Shown: positions 32,669-39,352 of the stretch, one piece after another
Numbering within the stretch: position 1 is the stretch's first letter
Layout of the letters: each line of letters starts with the position of its first letter
NCBI RefSeq assembly: GCF_016862975.1
Contig: NZ_BONZ01000019.1
Coordinates: 1 to 42,720, forward strand
Direction of reading: 5' to 3'
Origin: Rugosimonospora africana
Lineage (GTDB): Bacteria > Actinomycetota > Actinomycetes > Mycobacteriales > Micromonosporaceae
Length of the DNA: 42,720 nucleotides
Notes under the pieces: model-generated
The model's input: the letters and a program-made list of their open reading frames with translations, nothing else
Database searches by the model: none
Told to the model about the DNA's origin: nothing
Made by a program: the position numbers and the translations under genes

Positions 32669-34863
32669 CCGGACTGCGTGTTCCCCGATTCCGGAAGGCC
32701 GGTGACCCCGTGCCCCACTGGCAGTGGTCGGTTGACCGCGACACCTCGTCTCCCGGTGCCACCGGTGATTCCGTGGCCGGAGCCCCCGGCGCCGCTGGCG
32801 ATTCCGTGGCCGGAGCCGGCGCCAGCGGTGAGTCCGTCGCCGGAGCCGGCGCCGCCGGCGATCGTGGTGGCGGTGGCTTCGCCGGCACCGGCCTGCTCGG
32901 GACGTTGCGCCCCGCGGCCCCCGGTGCCGACCGGGAGCCGCCCGACCTCCGGCGCCGGCTGTGGTTCGCGCTGGTCACGATCGGCGCCGCCTGGATCTTC
33001 GCGCTCGTCGCGCACCTGGCGCACCTCGACGCGGTCACCCTGCTGGTGGTGGTCGTGGCGACCGCGGTGACCCTCCGCAGCCCCGGCTCGCCGCTGGACC
33101 GGCTGGTCGTCGCCGTCGCGCTTCTCGCCGGTACCACCTGCGGCGCCGCACTGCTGCTCTCGGTGTGGCCCTGGCACCTGCGGCCGCAGGTACTCGGCGG
33201 CTGCGCGCTGACCGGGCTCGCGCTGATCATCGCGGTACGCGGCGAGCTGCCCGCGGTGCGGATCCGGCCCCGGGCCGGCGACCTCGCGGTACTGGCCCCG
33301 GCCGGAGTGCTGGCGCTGCCGTTCCTGGCGTCCACGTTCCACGCGAGCCTGCCGGTGCGGCTCGGCAGCGTGCTGCGCGGTGAGGACCTGGCCCGGCACT
33401 TCGCCATGTTCGACACCATCCGCCGGGTCGGCGGGTACGTGTTCCTGCATCGCACCGAGGCGTCCGACAGCATCGCCAGCTCCGACCTGGCGTACCCGCA
33501 GGGCGCCCACCTGCTCGCCGCCGTACTGGACAACTTCCTGACCTCCTCGGCGACCGTCGGGCGGCCGGTGCCCTCGGTCAGCCACTTCCTCTACTACGAC
33601 CAGTTGAACTACCTGTTCCTGGCGTTCGCCGTGCTGTGGGCGGCGCACCGGTTGGCGGGACCGGGCGTGCGCCCGCTGGCGTTCGTCCCGATCGGCGGGC
33701 TCTGCGTGGCCTACCTGCTGTTCGGCTCCCCGATCACGACGTACACCTACGGCTTCTTCCCGGAGATCACCGGTCTCGGATTCCTGGCCCTGCTGACCGG
33801 GGTGCTGGTCCGGCCGTTGCGCTCGGTGCGCGAGCAGGTCGTCGTGGTGACGGCGCTGGTCGTCGCCGTGTCCTACTGCTACTACCTGCTGCTGCCGGTC
33901 GTCGTGGTGGGCGTGCTGGGGCACGTCCTGGTGTACCGGCGCCGGCTCCTGCCGGCGTGGCCGTTCGCGGTAGCGGTGGCGGTGGTCGGTGTCGCGGTCT
34001 CGGCGGTACCGAGGCTCGAGGCGCACGGCGAGCAGGCGCTGTCCCTTCAGCTGCTACTGCAGGACTTCGGCGTGGTACGGGTGCAGCGCGGCCCCCTGTT
34101 GGCGCTTTGCATCCTGGTCGGCGTCGGGGTCGCCGTGACCGGGTCCTGGTGGCGCTCGCCGGCGATCCGGGTCATGGCGGTGACCGGTGCCGGTGCCGTG
34201 CTGTTCGCGGCCGGTGTCGGCGGATACGAGGGCGTCCAGGTGGGCCGCACGCTCTACTTCTTCGAGAAGTCCCTGCACACCGTGATCGTGCTGCTGCTGA
34301 TCGCGAGCGGCGCGGCCGCCGGGCTGGCCCAGCGGGTACTGGACGGGGTGGCCGTCCGGTACCGTGCCGCCCCGCTGGCCTGCGCCGTCGCGCTGGGCCT
34401 GGTACCCGTCGCCGGGCTCGGCGGCCTCGACTGGGACCCGCAGCAGCTGGCCGGCGCGGAGTTCCACGATCCGGCGTACGGCACCAGCCCCGGCCGGTTG
34501 CTGGTCGGCGGGGCGATCTCGGAGACCGTGCCGGCCCGGACCGCGCTCATCGTCGCGGAGCGGTTCCCCGACCCCGGCGACAAGATCACACTGGTCGCGA
34601 CCGGCCGGCAGACCGACAACCTGAGCACGTTCTACACCTGGATGATGCAGCGCAACTACGGCCGGGCCTGGCGGCTGTACCCGAGCACGTTCACGGCGCG
34701 CACGGCGTACCAGTACCAGGTGCTGGTCCTGACCCACCAGGACCAGCACTTCCGCGTGGTGACGGACAATCCGGTCATCGCGACCAGCCTCGCGTCGCTC
34801 GCCATCCTGCGCCCGGACCTGCGGCTCGAGGTCGACGACCTCCGGCAGCTGCACAATTGGTGA
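32665..34863 (+). CDS. Polytopic membrane protein, possible GT-C-type enzyme (paralog 2)
   Basis: Protein of 732 residues, a tandem paralog of the preceding gene: it shares RGEDLARHFAMFDTIRRVGG, YPQGAHLLAAVLDNFLTSS and YFFEKSLHTVIVLLLI in the same order. The N-terminal ~90 residues differ: a hydrophilic stretch with about three repeats of a 10-11-residue unit (GDSVAGA, GDSVAGA, GESVAGA) encoded by DNA repeats at 32764, 32797 and 32827. About 12 membrane segments follow, then a soluble C-terminal part ending QLHNW. The GTG start overlaps the stop of paralog 1. Function as a membrane glycosyltransferase is suggested by form and neighbours only. Confidence 0.78.
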   Translation: MTGLRVPRFRKAGDPVPHWQWSVDRDTSSPGATGDSVAGAPGAAGDSVAGAGASGESVAGAGAAGDRGGGGFAGTGLLGTLRPAAPGADREPPDLRRRLWFALVTIGAAWIFALVAHLAHLDAVTLLVVVVATAVTLRSPGSPLDRLVVAVALLAGTTCGAALLLSVWPWHLRPQVLGGCALTGLALIIAVRGELPAVRIRPRAGDLAVLAPAGVLALPFLASTFHASLPVRLGSVLRGEDLARHFAMFDTIRRVGGYVFLHRTEASDSIASSDLAYPQGAHLLAAVLDNFLTSSATVGRPVPSVSHFLYYDQLNYLFLAFAVLWAAHRLAGPGVRPLAFVPIGGLCVAYLLFGSPITTYTYGFFPEITGLGFLALLTGVLVRPLRSVREQVVVVTALVVAVSYCYYLLLPVVVVGVLGHVLVYRRRLLPAWPFAVAVAVVGVAVSAVPRLEAHGEQALSLQLLLQDFGVVRVQRGPLLALCILVGVGVAVTGSWWRSPAIRVMAVTGAGAVLFAAGVGGYEGVQVGRTLYFFEKSLHTVIVLLLIASGAAAGLAQRVLDGVAVRYRAAPLACAVALGLVPVAGLGGLDWDPQQLAGAEFHDPAYGTSPGRLLVGGAISETVPARTALIVAERFPDPGDKITLVATGRQTDNLSTFYTWMMQRNYGRAWRLYPSTFTARTAYQYQVLVLTHQDQHFRVVTDNPVIATSLASLAILRPDLRLEVDDLRQLHNW
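32764..32867 (+). repeat. In-frame 30-33-bp repeats in the membrane paralog
   Basis: Units starting GG(T/C)GA-TCCGT at 32764, 32797 and 32827, with a truncated one at 32857; steps 33, 30 and 30 keep the reading frame. They encode the Gly/Ala-rich N-terminal linker. Confidence 0.75.
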
Positions 34864-34895
34864 GCGTGGTCCGGGTGTCGCCCATCACGGTCCGC

Positions 34896-34901
34896 TACAA
34901 T
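34896..34901 (+). promoter_or_regulatory. Putative -10 box for rmlB
   Basis: TACAAT, 9 bases before the GTG at 34911. It lies in the 47-base spacer after the membrane paralog; a second promoter within the locus is plausible. Confidence 0.4.
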
Positions 34902-34910
34902 CTCAGCCTC

Positions 34911-35942
34911 GTGAGAGTCCTCGTCACCGGCGGAGCCGGCTTCATCGGGTCCAACTACGTGCGCGGTGTCCTGTCCGGAAAATACCCGAGCATGGCGGGT
35001 GCCCAGGTCACCGTTCTCGACAAGTTGACCTACTCCGGAAACCTGGAGAACCTGGCCGAACACCGGGACGATCCGCGCCTGACGTTCGTCCAGGGCGACA
35101 TCTGCGACGCGGCGCTGCTGACCGAGCTGCTGCCCGGCCACACCGCCGTGGTGCACTTCGCCGCCGAGTCGCACGTCGACCGCTCGATCCTCGGGGCGGC
35201 GCCGTTCGTCACCACCAACGTGCTGGGCACCCAGGTCCTGCTGGACGCCGCGAGGCTGGCCGGGGTGGACCGGTTCGTCCACGTGTCCACCGACGAGGTG
35301 TACGGCTCGATCGAGGAGGGTTCCTGGACCGAGTCGTGGCCGCTGGCCCCCAACTCGCCGTACTCGGCGTCCAAGGCCGGCTCGGACCTGCTCGCCCTCG
35401 CCGCGTACCGGACCCACGGCCTGGACGTCGTGGTCACCCGCTGCTCCAACAACTACGGGCACTACCAGTTCCCGGAGAAGGTCATCCCGCTGTTCGTCAC
35501 GAACCTGCTGGACGGCCGGAAGATCCCGCTGTACGGCGACGGCGGCAACATCCGCGACTGGCTGCACGTCGACGACCACTGCCTGGGCATCCAGCTCGCG
35601 CTGGAGAAGGGCCGAGGCGGCGAGGTCTACAACATCGGCGGAGGCACCGAGCTGACCAACCGCGAGCTGACCGAGCGGCTGCTGTCCGCGTGCGGCGCGG
35701 ACTGGAGCAGCGTCGAGCAGGTCACCGACCGCAAGGGACACGACCGCCGATACTCGCTGGACATCAGCAAGATCTCCAATGAGCTGGGATACGCCCCCCA
35801 GATCGACTTCGAGTCCGGCCTGGCCGCCACGGTCCGCTTCTACACGGACAACCGGGCCTGGTGGGAGCCGCTGAAGGTGGCGGCGTCGCTGCCCGTCGGG
35901 CCGCCCGCGCCGGGCACCGCCCCCGGTGGAAGCGCCGGCTGA
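34911..35942 (+). CDS. rmlB: dTDP-glucose 4,6-dehydratase
   Basis: Protein of 343 residues, an extended short-chain dehydrogenase. It converts dTDP-glucose to dTDP-4-keto-6-deoxyglucose. The NAD loop is VTGGAGFIGSNY, followed by FAAESHVDRSI, the catalytic STDEVYGS (Thr-Asp-Glu) and YSASKAGSD (Tyr-x3-Lys), RCSNNYGHYQFPEKVIPLF and GDGGNIRDWLHVDDHC. The GTG start gives the standard N-terminus VRVLVTGG. The stop overlaps the rmlD start (TGATG). The last ~30 residues are Pro/Ala/Gly-rich. Confidence 0.96.
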   Translation: MRVLVTGGAGFIGSNYVRGVLSGKYPSMAGAQVTVLDKLTYSGNLENLAEHRDDPRLTFVQGDICDAALLTELLPGHTAVVHFAAESHVDRSILGAAPFVTTNVLGTQVLLDAARLAGVDRFVHVSTDEVYGSIEEGSWTESWPLAPNSPYSASKAGSDLLALAAYRTHGLDVVVTRCSNNYGHYQFPEKVIPLFVTNLLDGRKIPLYGDGGNIRDWLHVDDHCLGIQLALEKGRGGEVYNIGGGTELTNRELTERLLSACGADWSSVEQVTDRKGHDRRYSLDISKISNELGYAPQIDFESGLAATVRFYTDNRAWWEPLKVAASLPVGPPAPGTAPGGSAG

Positions 35943-36838
35943 TGCGGTGGCTGGTCACCGGCGCCAGCGGGATGCTCGCCCGGGACGTGTGCGCGGTTCT
36001 CGCCGAGGCCGGCGAGGTCGAGGTGGCCGCGGCGACCCGGGCCGATCTCGACCTGCTCGACCATGAGGCGCTCGCCGCGGCCGTGACCGGCCGAGACGTC
36101 GTGATCAACGCGGCGGCGTGGACCGACGTGGACGGCGCGGAGACCGGGGAACAGGCCGCGACGGAGGTCAACGGCGACGCCGTCGCCGACCTGGCCCGGC
36201 TGTGCGCGGCCAGCGGCGCGTACCTGTTCCAGCCATCCACCGACTACGTCTTCGCCGGCGACGCGACCAGCCCGTACCGGGAGGAGGCGCCGACCGCGCC
36301 GCTCAACGCGTACGGGCGGGGCAAGCTGGTCGGCGAGGAGGCGGTGCTGGCCGAGCTGCCCGAGCGCGGGTACGTGGTCCGGACCGCCTGGCTCTACGCC
36401 GCCCACGGCGGCAACTTCGTCGCGACCATGCTCCGGCTCGCGGCGCAGCGTGAGACGCTCGAGGTCGTGGCCGACCAGGAGGGCCAGCCCACCTGGTCGT
36501 ACGCGCTGGCCACGCAGCTGGTCGCGCTGGCCGGCCGGGCGGTCGCCGGAGACGCCCCGGCGGGGGTCTACCACGGCACCGCCAGCGGGCAGACCACCTG
36601 GTACGGGCTGGCCCGCGCGGTCTTCGAGGAGGCCGGTCTCGACCCCGAGCGGGTCCGGCCGACGACAACGGAGAGGTTCCCGCGACCGGCCGCGCGGCCC
36701 CGGTACAGTGTGCTCGGACATGACCGGTGGAAGCTGGCAGGTCTTCCCGCACTGCCCGACTGGCGGCACATGCTGTCCACCGCGCTGCCGCACTTCGACC
36801 CAGCCCTGATCCGTTCCGCGCAGAGCGCGGCCCTGTGA
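35942..36838 (+). CDS. rmlD: dTDP-4-dehydrorhamnose reductase
   Basis: Protein of 298 residues. It reduces dTDP-4-keto-L-rhamnose to dTDP-L-rhamnose, the last step of the pathway made by RmlA, RmlB and RmlC in this window. The NADPH loop VTGASGMLARDV, NAAAWTDVDGAE, the serine/threonine segment QPSTDYVFAGD and YGRGKLVGEE (Tyr-x3-Lys) are typical, and so is VVRTAWLYAAHGGNFV. The ATG at 35942 shares TGATG with rmlB, so both are translated as a coupled pair. All four rml genes are therefore present although split between two divergent transcripts. Confidence 0.95.
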   Translation: MRWLVTGASGMLARDVCAVLAEAGEVEVAAATRADLDLLDHEALAAAVTGRDVVINAAAWTDVDGAETGEQAATEVNGDAVADLARLCAASGAYLFQPSTDYVFAGDATSPYREEAPTAPLNAYGRGKLVGEEAVLAELPERGYVVRTAWLYAAHGGNFVATMLRLAAQRETLEVVADQEGQPTWSYALATQLVALAGRAVAGDAPAGVYHGTASGQTTWYGLARAVFEEAGLDPERVRPTTTERFPRPAARPRYSVLGHDRWKLAGLPALPDWRHMLSTALPHFDPALIRSAQSAAL

Positions 36839-36874
36839 GGAAGCGGCCCGCGACAGCGGCCACGTGAAAGAGGC

Positions 36875-37222
36875 ATGGTGAAGCTCACGATTCTGACGGC
36901 CATCAGCGGTCTGGCCGTTCTGTCGATCATCTTCGAGCTCGTCCGGAGGCGGCAGCTCCGGGAGAAGTACGCGATCCTGTGGGGCCTGGTCGGCATCGTG
37001 GTGATCCCACTCGCGATCTTCCCGGGCCTGCTCAACCCGCTGTCCCGCGCGATCGGCGTGGCCAGCGGGGTCAGCCTGGTGCTGTTCCTGGCCGTCGTCT
37101 TCCTGCTGGTCGTCTGCATCCACCTGAGCTGGGAGGTCAGCCGGTTGGAGGAGGAGACCCGCACGCTGGCCGAGGACTTGGCGCTGCTGCGCACGGAGAT
37201 GAGGGAACGGGTCGGGCAATGA
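36875..37222 (+). CDS. DUF2304 family membrane protein
   Basis: Protein of 115 residues with three hydrophobic helices (about 4-20, 33-50, 62-86) and a C-terminal coiled-coil (EVSRLEEETRTLAEDLALLR). This is the DUF2304 pattern, a small protein often coded directly before a family 2 glycosyltransferase. It may help to anchor the enzyme to the membrane; this is a guess from co-occurrence. The stop overlaps the glycosyltransferase start (ATGA at 37219-37222). Confidence 0.88.
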   Translation: MVKLTILTAISGLAVLSIIFELVRRRQLREKYAILWGLVGIVVIPLAIFPGLLNPLSRAIGVASGVSLVLFLAVVFLLVVCIHLSWEVSRLEEETRTLAEDLALLRTEMRERVGQ

Positions 37223-37920
37223 TCAATGGCAAGCGGGTACTGATCGTCATTCCGGCCTGGAACGAGCAGGCGTCCGTCGCCGACGTCGTCCGCGAGGTAC
37301 GCGGCGAACTGCCCGGCGTCGGCGTGCTCGTGGTCGACGACGGGTCGAAGGACCGAACCTCCGACATGGCGCGCGACGCCGGGGCGACGGTCGCCCGGCT
37401 GCCGTACAACCTCGGGGTCGGCGGCGCGATGCGGCTGGGCTACCGGTACGGGTACGAACACGACTACGACGTGGTCATCCAGGTCGACGCCGACGGGCAG
37501 CACGACCCCCGGTACGTGCCGAAGCTGGTCGACGCGCTCGACGACGCCGATTTCGTGATCGGTGCCCGGTTCGCCGGAGAGGGCGACTACACCGTGCACG
37601 GCCCGCGCAAGTGGGCGATGACGATGCTGTCCGCGGCCCTGTCCCGGATGAACCACGCGAAACTGTCCGACACCACCTCCGGGTTCCGGGCCGCCAACCG
37701 GCGCACGATCGAGCTGTTCGCCTTCTGGTACCCGGTGGAGTATCTCGGCGACACGATCGAGGTGCTGGTCCGGCTGGTGCGCAACGGATACCGGCTCGCC
37801 CAGGTACCGGTGACCATGCGCCAGCGCCAGGCCGGTACGCCGAGCCACTCCCCCGTCAAGTCCACGGTCTACCTGGCCCGGGCCGCGCTCATCTTCGCCC
37901 TGTCGATGGTCCGCAAGTGA
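37219..37920 (+). CDS. Family 2 glycosyltransferase (polyprenyl-phosphate sugar synthase-like)
   Basis: Protein of 233 residues with the GT-A fold: VLIVIPAWNEQASVADVV, VLVVDDGSKDRTSDMA, and the metal-binding DxD in VIQVDADGQHDPRYV. It lacks membrane helices and resembles dolichyl-phosphate mannose/glucose synthases and rhamnosyl-type transferases. It may charge polyprenyl phosphate with a sugar for the large membrane enzymes nearby, or add rhamnose to a lipid-linked glycan. It overlaps DUF2304 upstream by ATGA and the flippase downstream by GTGA. Confidence 0.9.
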   Translation: MINGKRVLIVIPAWNEQASVADVVREVRGELPGVGVLVVDDGSKDRTSDMARDAGATVARLPYNLGVGGAMRLGYRYGYEHDYDVVIQVDADGQHDPRYVPKLVDALDDADFVIGARFAGEGDYTVHGPRKWAMTMLSAALSRMNHAKLSDTTSGFRAANRRTIELFAFWYPVEYLGDTIEVLVRLVRNGYRLAQVPVTMRQRQAGTPSHSPVKSTVYLARAALIFALSMVRK

Positions 37921-39287
37921 GGCGGCTGCTCGGGCTGCTGCCCCCGGGTACGGTCGCCGTGGGCAGCGGCCTCGCCGTGCTCGGACTCGCCTCGTACGTG
38001 CACATCTCGATCGCCAGCCACACCCTGGGCGGCCACAGCAAGGGCTACGGCGCGTTCGCCGTGCTCTGGGCGATCGTGTTCACCATCGGACTGGGCCTGT
38101 TCTTCCCGATCGAGCAGGAAGTCACCCGGATCGTCGCGGCGCGGCGGGTGAACGGGGACGGCAACGCGGCCGCGTTCCGCCGGGGAGCGATGCTGTCCCT
38201 GGTCCTGTTCCTGGTCGTGTGCGTCCTGCTGGCCGTGTTCGCCCCGCTGATCGCCGACAAGCTGTTCGACGGCGAGCGTGACCTGGTGCCGGTGATGGCC
38301 GGCGGCTTCGCCGGGCTGGCGCTGGCGTACCCGACCCGGGGCGTGCTCGCCGGCACCGGCCGGTTCGGCGCGTACGGCGCCCAGCTCGGCATCGATGGCG
38401 GCCTGCGGATCGTCCTGGCCGCGGTGTTGGGCGTGCTGGGCGTCAGATCCCCCGTCATGTTCGGGCTCATCCTCCTGGTCGCGCCGGTCATCTCGGTCGT
38501 CGCCACGGCCGGCCCGGTCCGCGCCGCGCTGACCCCGGGCAGCCCGCTGTCCTGGCGGACGTTCGGCCGGCGGGTGGCGCCGCTGATGGCCTCGACCCTG
38601 CTCGCCCAGGTGGTCGTGAACATCGCGGTGATCAACGCCAAGCTGCTCGCGCCGCACGCGGACGCCCTGACCGGCGCGCTGCTGTCCGCCCTGACGCTGG
38701 TGCGCATCCCGCTGTTCGTGTTCGGCTCGTTGCAGGCGTCGCTGCTGCCCGGGCTGTCCAGCGCGGCGGCCAGCGACGACCGGACCGGATTCCGGAAGCT
38801 GCTGCTGCGCGCGTGCGGGATCGTGCTCACCCTCGGTGTCGCGGGCGGCGTACCGGCGATCGTGTTCGGGCCGTGGCTGCTGCGCCTGTTGTTCGCGACC
38901 AGCGGCGTGCTGGGCGACGGCGACTTCGCGGTACTCGCCGTGGGCACCGCCGCGTACCTGCTCGCCCAGGTGCTCGGTCAGGCGGCCATGGCGCTCGGCC
39001 ACCACCGCGACCAGACGCTGGCCTGGCTCGGCGGTACGGTCGCGCTGGCCGCGGTCACCGCGCTGCCGATGGACGTGAAGCTGAGGGTCGAGTGGGCGTA
39101 CACGGTCGGCTCGATCGTGGTGGCGCTGATCCTGGTCGGTACCGTGATCCACCGGACGAACCGGCAGTCCGCCGCGGACCGGGCGGCGCACGTCACCGGC
39201 CGGCCGGCGGGGGCCGCGGGGCCCGATCCGGGCACCGGCCCCGGTGCCAGCCTGGCGACCGCCGAACCGCTGGCGCCGGGCCGCTGA
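37917..39287 (+). CDS. Wzx-like polysaccharide flippase (MOP superfamily)
   Basis: Protein of 456 residues with about 12 membrane segments and a ~45-residue hydrophilic tail. The segments LASYVHISIASHTLGGHSKG near the start and FFPIEQEVTRIVAARRV, LAYPTRGVLAGTGRFGAYG and LVRIPLFVFGSLQASLLPGL match oligosaccharide flippases of the MATE/MOP group. It would move lipid-linked glycan intermediates across the membrane. The GTG start at 37917 overlaps the glycosyltransferase stop. It is the last rightward gene of the locus; its stop codon lies in a 14-base tandem repeat. Confidence 0.87.
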   Translation: MRRLLGLLPPGTVAVGSGLAVLGLASYVHISIASHTLGGHSKGYGAFAVLWAIVFTIGLGLFFPIEQEVTRIVAARRVNGDGNAAAFRRGAMLSLVLFLVVCVLLAVFAPLIADKLFDGERDLVPVMAGGFAGLALAYPTRGVLAGTGRFGAYGAQLGIDGGLRIVLAAVLGVLGVRSPVMFGLILLVAPVISVVATAGPVRAALTPGSPLSWRTFGRRVAPLMASTLLAQVVVNIAVINAKLLAPHADALTGALLSALTLVRIPLFVFGSLQASLLPGLSSAAASDDRTGFRKLLLRACGIVLTLGVAGGVPAIVFGPWLLRLLFATSGVLGDGDFAVLAVGTAAYLLAQVLGQAAMALGHHRDQTLAWLGGTVALAAVTALPMDVKLRVEWAYTVGSIVVALILVGTVIHRTNRQSAADRAAHVTGRPAGAAGPDPGTGPGASLATAEPLAPGR

Positions 39288-39330
39288 CGCGAAGTCGCTG
39301 ACACCGGGCCGCTGACACCAGGCCGCCGTT
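39275..39330. repeat. 14-bp tandem repeat carrying the flippase stop codon
   Basis: Units at 39275-39288, 39289-39302 and 39303-39316, each ending CGCTGAC, plus a degenerate fourth at 39317-39330. The first TGA (39285-39287) is the flippase stop. Because 14 is not a multiple of 3, the three TGA copies fall in three different frames. Confidence 0.85.
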
Positions 39331-39350
39331 GGCGGGCCGGTTCCGGCGGC
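39322..39350. terminator. Possible terminator between the flippase and the convergent membrane gene
   Basis: GCCGCCG (39322-39328) and CGGCGGC (39344-39350) pair as a 7-bp stem; a smaller hairpin CCGCC-GTT-GGCGG (39323-39335) is an alternative. Weak, without T-run. Confidence 0.3.
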
Positions 39351-39352
39351 GG

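Noticed and set aside
30643-34863. A single 1406-codon protein covering both membrane paralogs
   Set aside because: The first part is in a different frame from paralog 1 and reads as Arg/Ala-rich noise; the true layout is two genes overlapping by GTGA at 32665-32668.
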